Assembly (NCBI GenBank): GCA_964384625.1 | Contig: CAYLNH010000261.1 | Span: 1 to 10,383, forward strand | Source: CAYLNH01 sp964384625 | GTDB lineage: Bacteria > Verrucomicrobiota > Lentisphaeria > JABSQK01 | Length of the DNA stretch: 10,383 nucleotides | Direction of reading: 5' to 3' | Part shown: positions 5,963 to 10,383 of the stretch, one piece after another | Position numbering within the stretch: the first letter of the stretch is position 1 | How the letters are laid out: each line of letters opens with the position of its first letter | Made by a program: the position numbers and the translations under genes | The notes under the pieces: model-generated | Told to the model about the DNA's origin: nothing | Database searches by the model: none | The model's input: the letters and a program-made list of their open reading frames with translations, nothing else

Positions 5963-6195
5963 GGTCATTCTCCCGTTTTTTGGGTGTACGTCGTCATTCT
6001 ATATTCGATTCAAGCCACTCGATTATTGGTGCTGCGAACGTTTTTTTTTCGGCACGAATCGGTAACTGTCAGGCATATGCTCACGCGCGGCCACAATCGG
6101 GCACTTCAGGCCTCTGTTTCGGAATTAAGCCAATACCCATGTCTGACGGTTTTGCGAATCGACCGCTTAACCGCCCGGCGGCCTGTCGCTGTGTG
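5963..6195. other. Intergenic region upstream of the repeat-protein gene
   Basis: This 233-base spacer should carry the promoter of the repeat-protein gene if it is transcribed separately. A T9 run lies at 6041-6049 with no hairpin before it on either strand, so it is not called a terminator. AT-rich sequence at about 5996-6027 is a possible promoter zone, but no clear consensus was found. Confidence 0.45.
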
Positions 6196-6684
6196 CTATT
6201 TGCTGCCTAACAACACATCCATTTCACGGCGCTCGGCGGCACTCAGTTTGCGGGCCAGTTTGACGTCGGACGCGCGCATCACCTTGGCCACGCCCCAGCC
6301 GGTTTCGAGTTTGCGGGCGAGGATAACGTAGCTTCCTTTCTGCGTATGCGCCTTGCTGCCGTCGTGGTTGGCGATATCGGCTTCGACGTTCACTGTCACA
6401 CCCGCGGCCAGGCCGTTGTCGTCAACACTCACCGCCTGAATGTCCAGCTTTCTGATGGTGACCCGGGTAGCCTGAAAGATGACGTGATACTGTCGTTTCA
6501 ACGTCTCGAGGGCTTGTTGGTTATCAGCAGCCAACAGTGGAGTCAGTGTGTTCAGGTCCTCCTTCTGAACGGCGTTGTAGTAATCCTTGACGAGTTTTTT
6601 CAAGGCCGGCGCGGCCGGATGGTCGCCGGCCTTGACACGACCGGCGGCGCTGAACACGAGGCAGAGGCAGATCGCTTTCCACAT
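6196..6684 (-). CDS. Secreted NTF2/SnoaL-like small protein
   Basis: This 162-residue protein has an N-terminal signal peptide (MWKAICLCLVFSAAGRVKA, cut near residue 19), so it is exported. The body starts with a helix (LKKLVKDYYNAVQKEDLNTL), which is characteristic of NTF2/SnoaL-like folds. Alternating strands follow (VTIRKLDIQAVSVDD; AGVTVNVEADIAN; GSYVILARKLETGWGVAKV), ending with the usual Gly-Trp strand. Such folds bind small ligands or act as partner domains; no catalytic set can be assigned. The start is strongly supported by AAGGAG eight bases upstream, and this site lies inside the last codons of the 832-residue gene, whose stop is two bases before this ATG. The two are therefore almost certainly co-translated, and the products may interact. 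Confidence 0.82.
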   Translation of the reverse strand: MWKAICLCLVFSAAGRVKAGDHPAAPALKKLVKDYYNAVQKEDLNTLTPLLAADNQQALETLKRQYHVIFQATRVTIRKLDIQAVSVDDNGLAAGVTVNVEADIANHDGSKAHTQKGSYVILARKLETGWGVAKVMRASDVKLARKLSAAERREMDVLLGSK

Positions 6685-6686
6685 GG

Positions 6687-9185
6687 TTATTTCTCCTTTT
6701 CCCAGGTGCGAATCGTCACATGTCGCATTGCGGTAATCTCGTAGCCGTCGGCATCCTTGATCGTCACCAGGATCGGGGCGAACTCCGTGCCCTGTGTTGC
6801 ATTGGCGATCGCGGTGAATTGCTGGTGCAGCTTGTGCATGAACTTGGCGTTCTCATAGACAACCTTCAGGACCTCCACCTGAACATTCATCTTGGAGACG
6901 CCGACCGAGACGCTGGTCAGACCCTTTATGGGAGTACCTTTGAGGATCTGGACATTACTCATGCCGCCGGTTTCAATGACACCGATGACCAAGTCCATCG
7001 TGTTGATGGCCTGGGTCTCGATATCCTTTCGACTAAGCTCTTTGCGGTGCCCCATGGTTTTGATGTCGTCCCGAAACGCATCCATTTTGTCGCCCAGTTC
7101 GACCATCGCCCATTTGCCTTTGGCCAGATCATAGACCTCGCCGGTCTGCGACGCCTGGAACTGCAGGGTCTTCTGAACGGCTGCGGAGTTGGGATCCACT
7201 CCCTTGGGGAGGCGCTGCACGGCACACGACTTCAGCAGCAGGGAGCCGCCGACATCGATGAAGTACTTCCCCGCCAGCTTCAGGTTGAACGTGCCGAACT
7301 CCGTCCACATGTCCTTGGGCTGTTTGGTCAGATCGTCACCCCATTTGGGTGCCTGATAATGGAAGAACAGGCGTTTGCCTTCGAGCTGATGGGAGACCTT
7401 GTTGAGATAATCGTCCTTGCCGGGCGGGATGCGGACGCGACCGGCAACGCGCATGTCAATCTCAAACTCATTGCTGTCCGGGTCATCGATAATCAGTTCG
7501 GATCCTTCCTTGCCCTGCCACGAGCCGGCCTGGACGGCCATCAGGCGGAACTTGCGAACGTCGGGATACGGACTGTCCAGGACATAGGTCGCCTCGCATT
7601 TCTTCTCTGTGGGGATGTCGGTAACCACAATCTTGCCGATTGCCGGGAAGTACTGTTCGTCCTGGTTCTCCTGGAGGCGACCAAGCTTTCCGGCCACGGT
7701 CACGGGAACCGGGAAGGCGTCGACTTTGATGCGCCCGTTCTTGTCGGTCTTAAGCAGCGGCCGCCAGGCGGCGCCGGTGGTCTGCAGGTACGCCACCGGG
7801 TATCCTCGACAAAACCACTTGGGCGGCAGGTCAATTCGCACTTCGCGATCCGCCAGCGGTTTACCGTCGGCAGTGATCACAAAGGTCGCGGTCTGGCCGC
7901 GGCCATTCGCAACCAACGGTTTCGGCGTTTCCAGCACGCACTGCAGTCCCTCGATATTGGGTTCGAGCTTGACGTCCTGCTGCACACGCCAGGGACCGCT
8001 GCCGCCGAGGGGCACACGCAGGTAGTATTCCCCCCTGGCATTGCTGACCGTCTGCATCGGCGGGTCCGACACGGAAACGAGGGCCCCGGGAATCGGCTTG
8101 CCGTCGACATCCAGCACCCGGCCGCGGACGACGGCGGCAGCCGGCTGGAACTCGAGGTTCTCCCGTTGGACCGTCTTTGCAACGTGAAGATCGGCGCGGT
8201 AGTTCAGATTCAAGCGGGTCCCTTCCCGCTCGCTTTCGAACGGGAGGTCCTTGCCGCCGCACAGGCGGAAGAAGGTCTTTACAACGCCGGCCCAGACCTC
8301 ACCTGGACCTACGTCGGCATCCTTGTAGTCGATCTGGCGCAGCATGCCCGGACGATTCTGCACCCGCTGCGGCGAAGCCGATTTTTTGTAATGAATCAAG
8401 ATGAGCAGATTCTGTCGACGCCCGACATAGGTCAACTGGAGCCCTTTCAAAACCCTGCCGCCGACATAGGATGTTTCGGTCGTTTCGTAGCAGTACTTGT
8501 TGGCTGGGTCCATGCGCGAATCCGAGATGTTCTCGGGCACGACACCGATCTTCTGATAGTAATCCCGGCGACGCATATCCACGTAACCGATGTAATGGCT
8601 TCGCGCCGTTTGAACTCTCAACGGCACAACATCCGTCATCTTCGCCTTAATCCCGCCATCCAAACCCTGAAACTCGAGAGTCGTAAAGGTTATGTTGCCA
8701 AGATTCGCATGCTGTGAAACGCTGGCCGGGGGAATCTTGGTGGGTTTCTGCGGATTGCCGTGAACGGACCGGCGCTTGAATTCCGCATCACGCCGGAATT
8801 TGCCGTACGCAGTCCACGACTGCTGCTGACGATAGGCTGCCGCTCGACTGCGATATCCGCTGTTGGCGGCGAACTTTACCGCATTTTCAGCACTTTTGCC
8901 CGTGCCGAAATCAATGATTTCCACTCTGATCGTCGATTTCTTCCGGGAGAACTTGTTCGGCATGTCACAGGAGCGCCAGGTGCCTTTCCAGTTCTTGTGG
9001 TTCGACTTCGGCCGGTTCGGAAACCAGAACGGATAGCTCCAGCCGCTGCGGCGGGAACCCAGCCGCCCCATGCTGGTGCTGCCGGAGAGCTTGAATTGCC
9101 TGGCAATTTCCCGGGTCGACTCGGCTGCCGGCGATACGGCAACGGCGAACAAAAATCCCAATGAAACGGTACATCGAAACAGCAT
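6687..9185 (-). CDS. Large secreted protein with carboxypeptidase-regulatory-like domain
   Basis: This 832-residue protein of unknown function begins with a signal peptide (MLFRCTVSLGFLFAVAVSPA, cut near residue 20). Residues about 25-340 are Arg/Lys/Tyr-rich and match no family I know. Residues about 351-395 (VVRGRVLDVDGKPIPGALV ... SNARGEYYLRVP) are a typical carboxypeptidase-regulatory-like beta-sandwich. A second Ig-like stretch follows at about 430-475 (TATFVITADGKPLADREVRIDL). The rest, to 832, is mixed and unrecognised, with a helical piece near 690-800. The frame is open to 9362, but the ATG at 9185 is chosen because it starts the signal peptide and has GAGG five bases upstream; the extra part overlaps a structured spacer. 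It is probably periplasmic, surface or extracellular, working with the NTF2-like partner encoded immediately after it. Confidence 0.85.
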   Translation of the reverse strand: MLFRCTVSLGFLFAVAVSPAAESTREIARQFKLSGSTSMGRLGSRRSGWSYPFWFPNRPKSNHKNWKGTWRSCDMPNKFSRKKSTIRVEIIDFGTGKSAENAVKFAANSGYRSRAAAYRQQQSWTAYGKFRRDAEFKRRSVHGNPQKPTKIPPASVSQHANLGNITFTTLEFQGLDGGIKAKMTDVVPLRVQTARSHYIGYVDMRRRDYYQKIGVVPENISDSRMDPANKYCYETTETSYVGGRVLKGLQLTYVGRRQNLLILIHYKKSASPQRVQNRPGMLRQIDYKDADVGPGEVWAGVVKTFFRLCGGKDLPFESEREGTRLNLNYRADLHVAKTVQRENLEFQPAAAVVRGRVLDVDGKPIPGALVSVSDPPMQTVSNARGEYYLRVPLGGSGPWRVQQDVKLEPNIEGLQCVLETPKPLVANGRGQTATFVITADGKPLADREVRIDLPPKWFCRGYPVAYLQTTGAAWRPLLKTDKNGRIKVDAFPVPVTVAGKLGRLQENQDEQYFPAIGKIVVTDIPTEKKCEATYVLDSPYPDVRKFRLMAVQAGSWQGKEGSELIIDDPDSNEFEIDMRVAGRVRIPPGKDDYLNKVSHQLEGKRLFFHYQAPKWGDDLTKQPKDMWTEFGTFNLKLAGKYFIDVGGSLLLKSCAVQRLPKGVDPNSAAVQKTLQFQASQTGEVYDLAKGKWAMVELGDKMDAFRDDIKTMGHRKELSRKDIETQAINTMDLVIGVIETGGMSNVQILKGTPIKGLTSVSVGVSKMNVQVEVLKVVYENAKFMHKLHQQFTAIANATQGTEFAPILVTIKDADGYEITAMRHVTIRTWEKEK

Positions 9186-9222
9186 CGGCACCTCGCGTAA
9201 CAAATAATGATAACTGATGCCA

Positions 9223-9310
9223 CCGACAGAAGTCCTGCGGACCGTTTCAGACGGTCTGCTTCCGAGCGTGGCCGCGGTCGCCTCGACCGCGCATCCCCGA
9301 CTTCTGTCGG
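9223..9310. repeat. Nested inverted repeat able to fold as a three-way junction
   Basis: The outer arms 9223-9234 and 9299-9310 pair perfectly over 12 bp. Inside are two hairpins: 9237-9245 with 9251-9259 (nine pairs including one G-T, loop TTCAG), and 9273-9280 with 9284-9291 (eight perfect pairs, loop CCT). In the first hairpin the wobble is G-U in plus-strand RNA and A-C in minus-strand RNA, so the plus strand folds slightly better. It could be a dispersed REP-like palindromic element, a small RNA, or a leader or terminator structure for the minus-strand genes. Which of these it is cannot be told from one copy. Confidence 0.75.
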
Positions 9311-9396
9311 GAACATCATAATTGCCCCGTGAATAGAATAGGTACGCGCGGGCCCTCTGCAACAGGACATTCGGGAAACGGGCGAAACGCGGTTGT

Positions 9397-9434
9397 CCGT
9401 CGAAGGCCGACGGCGAGATGTCCGGATCGCGCGG
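9397..9434 (-). terminator. Two small hairpins after the zinc-ribbon gene
   Basis: CCGTCG / CGACGG (9397-9402 with 9408-9413) and a neighbouring 5-bp GTCCG / CGGAC stem around GATCGCG (about 9420-9436) lie within 40 bases after the minus-strand stop. No T-run follows, so termination here is only a weak suggestion. Confidence 0.25.
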
Positions 9435-9437
9435 ACG

Positions 9438-9881
9438 TCAGCCGCTGATGCGAAACTGGCAGTGGCACTTTGAGCATTCAGCCGGTTGGCCGTATTCGGT
9501 TTCGGCTACCGCGAAATCACTGCCGCATTGCGGGCAGGCAACGACGCCGCCGCTGGCCGCAACCGTCTGGAGCTGGCTTGCCGCGGGCATGTGCAGCGCA
9601 ACCTTCGGCTGGCGTTCGTTGCCTTCACGACGCAGCATCACGGTCGACGTCAGCAGGTTTTTGACTCTAGGCAGGAGGACCTCAGAGCGTTGTGCCAGGC
9701 CGGTGCGCGGCAGCTCGTCCGGCGGCGTGATGATCAGGTATTCCATGCCGCAGTCGGGGCAGTTTACGCGTTGCGGGCGGTCCCGCCGTTCAGCGCGGTA
9801 GACCACACGGCAATCGCGGTTCGGGCACTGGACCTTGCCATCCTTCACGAATACCTGCAGGCCTGAGATCTCCTCTGCCAT
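9438..9881 (-). CDS. Double zinc-ribbon protein (MJ0042-like C-terminal finger)
   Basis: This 147-residue protein has no signal peptide and carries two cysteine knuckle pairs. The first is Cys19-x4-Cys24 with Cys41-x2-Cys44; the second is Cys116-x2-Cys119 with Cys136-x2-Cys139. Each pair of knuckles is 16 residues apart and should bind one zinc ion. The second, CPQCGSDFAVAE...AECSKCHCQFRIS, has the form of the MJ0042 zinc-finger family (C-P-x-C-G-x-x-F-x-V...C-x-x-C-x-x-x-F-x-V/I). The linker, about residues 51-112, is not recognisable. The start at 9881 is firm, with GGAGGTG six bases upstream. Such ribbons bind nucleic acid or protein; no specific role can be assigned. A -10-like TATATT lies about 45 bases upstream (9925-9930), without a good -35. 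Confidence 0.85.
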   Translation of the reverse strand: MAEEISGLQVFVKDGKVQCPNRDCRVVYRAERRDRPQRVNCPDCGMEYLIITPPDELPRTGLAQRSEVLLPRVKNLLTSTVMLRREGNERQPKVALHMPAASQLQTVAASGGVVACPQCGSDFAVAETEYGQPAECSKCHCQFRISG

Positions 9882-10039
9882 AGCGCCACCTCCACATGTA
9901 TCTTCCGTCGATTCCTGTTACAGCAATATAGTATCTGTCCCCAGCCGTTTGGAAGGCCGGATCACGGATTTTCCGATCTCCGGCGTTTTGGGCTCCGGCT
10001 GTAAGTGCGCGGTGAATCCACGTTGACGAGCAAGACAGA

Positions 10040-10070
10040 CGGCCTTCGGCCGATGGCTGCCGGAGGCAGC
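10040..10070. repeat. Two adjacent short hairpins
   Basis: CGGCC-TTC-GGCCG at 10040-10052 is followed three bases later by GCTGCC-GGA-GGCAGC at 10056-10070. Both stems are perfect with three-base loops. No T-run follows on either strand. A pair of tight hairpins like this is the usual look of a REP-type element, though a dispersed family cannot be shown here. Confidence 0.5.
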
Positions 10071-10287
10071 AGCGAAGCGGCAACGATGGAGATCCCCGGA
10101 AATTGAAGATTGCGCGCCGACGCCAGGCGGTCGCCATTGAAGAAGATTCAGTCCCGATCGCCTTGAGATCGAAACAGGATGAAGGGCGTACCGAGCCGGG
10201 TCGGTGCAGGACTTGCCTCCGGATCCGCACAGGGGCGCATGTCACTTCCGTAGGTCTCTTCTGCCAACAATTGGCTCGATCATGCGA

Positions 10288-10312
10288 CCCCAGGCGGTTT
10301 ATCCGCCTGGGG
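10288..10312. repeat. Strong hairpin, 10-bp perfect stem
   Basis: CCCCAGGCGG and CCGCCTGGGG pair perfectly around TTTAT. There is no T-run on either side, so it is more like a palindromic repeat element than an intrinsic terminator, although it could still stop or stabilise transcripts. Confidence 0.7.
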
Positions 10313-10367
10313 AAGAAGTTCAGTAGTGGCTACAAGCCCTCACGCCTCACCCCGCTTTTCGGGCGCT

Positions 10368-10383
10368 GGGAAGCCGGCTTCCC
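10368..10383. repeat. 16-bp perfect palindrome at window edge
   Basis: GGGAAGCCGGCTTCCC is its own reverse complement and runs to the last base of the window, so the full extent may be larger. A 4-bp CCCG-CTTTT-CGGG hairpin lies just before it at 10351-10363. The combination suggests part of a composite palindromic element that continues outside the window. Confidence 0.6.

Larger units (their letters stand above)
9186..9437. other. Intergenic region with structured elements
   Basis: This 252-base spacer lies between the zinc-ribbon gene and the 832-residue gene, both on the minus strand. It contains the 88-base nested inverted repeat at 9223-9310 and two small hairpins after the zinc-ribbon stop. 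AT-rich sequence at about 9311-9342 could hold the promoter of the downstream secreted genes, but no clear hexamers were found. Confidence 0.6.
9882..10383. other. 502-base region without a gene
   Basis: No credible coding region was found: the open frame at 9790-10245 (minus) overlaps the zinc-ribbon gene in another frame and has the irregular Arg/Ser/Pro-rich composition of a shadow. The region holds two adjacent hairpins at 10040-10070, a 22-base stretch similar to 2492-2513, a strong 25-base hairpin at 10288-10312 and a perfect 16-bp palindrome at 10368-10383. It looks like a spacer made of short palindromic elements. Confidence 0.6.

Noticed and set aside
6041..6049. T9 run as an intrinsic terminator
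   Set aside because: No stable hairpin precedes it on the plus strand, and no plus-strand gene ends there.
5577..6331. Plus-strand frames with Leu-Pro-Phe repeats
   Set aside because: These are the reverse strand of the Gly/Lys/Arg-coding tract; the minus-strand frame has the signal peptide and ribosome site.
6720..8717. A 665-codon open frame on the plus strand
   Set aside because: It lies wholly opposite the 832-residue gene, which has a signal peptide, a recognisable domain and a good ribosome site. The plus-strand product has no domain; high GC keeps the opposite frame open.
9248..9257. Match to nine bases of the Neisseria DNA uptake word (GCCGTCTGAA) in reverse
   Set aside because: It is one imperfect short match inside a hairpin, in a genome with no sign of being Neisseria.
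9186..9362. N-terminal extension of the 832-residue protein
   Set aside because: The internal ATG at 9185 starts a good signal peptide with a ribosome site, and the extension overlaps the palindromic element and has shadow-like composition.
9790..10245. 151-codon minus-strand frame
   Set aside because: It overlaps the well-supported zinc-ribbon gene in another frame, has no ribosome site or motif, and spans palindromic spacer DNA.

Overview
This is a GC-rich bacterial window with nine supported protein genes. Eight lie on the minus strand and one on the plus strand. It has no tRNA, rRNA, transposase or CRISPR array. A 100-base run of N at 5319-5418 shows the sequence is a scaffold, probably from a draft or metagenome-assembled genome. 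A sulfatase with an AraC regulator, several secreted low-complexity proteins, an MJ0042-like zinc-ribbon protein and palindrome-rich spacers would fit the Planctomycetes/Verrucomicrobia/Lentisphaerae (PVC) group. That placement is an inference from gene style only.

Layout. (1) Positions 80-2403 hold a tight minus-strand cluster, transcribed right to left. It begins with a small protein that looks like a stand-alone, degenerate SecA motor domain (1732-2403), followed by a GNAT acetyltransferase (1145-1708) and the tRNA pseudouridine synthase TruD (80-1123). The spacers are only 23 and 21 bases, so this is probably one operon. (2) Positions 2611-5076 hold a divergent pair: a sulfatase (minus) and an AraC-type regulator (plus). 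They share a 180-base AT-rich control region with two tandem 20-bp palindromes on the sulfatase side, and a 12-bp palindrome flanked by an 8-bp direct repeat on the regulator side. (3) Positions 5261-9185 hold three secreted proteins on the minus strand. The first is an 832-residue protein with a carboxypeptidase-regulatory-like domain. Two bases after its stop comes a small NTF2/SnoaL-like protein. After a further 233-base gap comes a highly repetitive, charged, coiled-coil protein whose 33-bp repeats broke the assembly. (4) Positions 9438-9881 hold a double zinc-ribbon protein. (5) Positions 9882-10383 have no convincing gene but several strong hairpins and palindromes.

The clearest working unit is the AraC-sulfatase pair, which looks like a locally controlled gene for desulfating a sulfated compound. 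The secreted trio is probably envelope-associated but of unknown role. The items that most deserve a second look are the SecA-like orphan domain, the tandem palindromes before the sulfatase, the hendecad-repeat protein with its collapsed repeat, and the 88-base three-way-junction element at 9223-9310.
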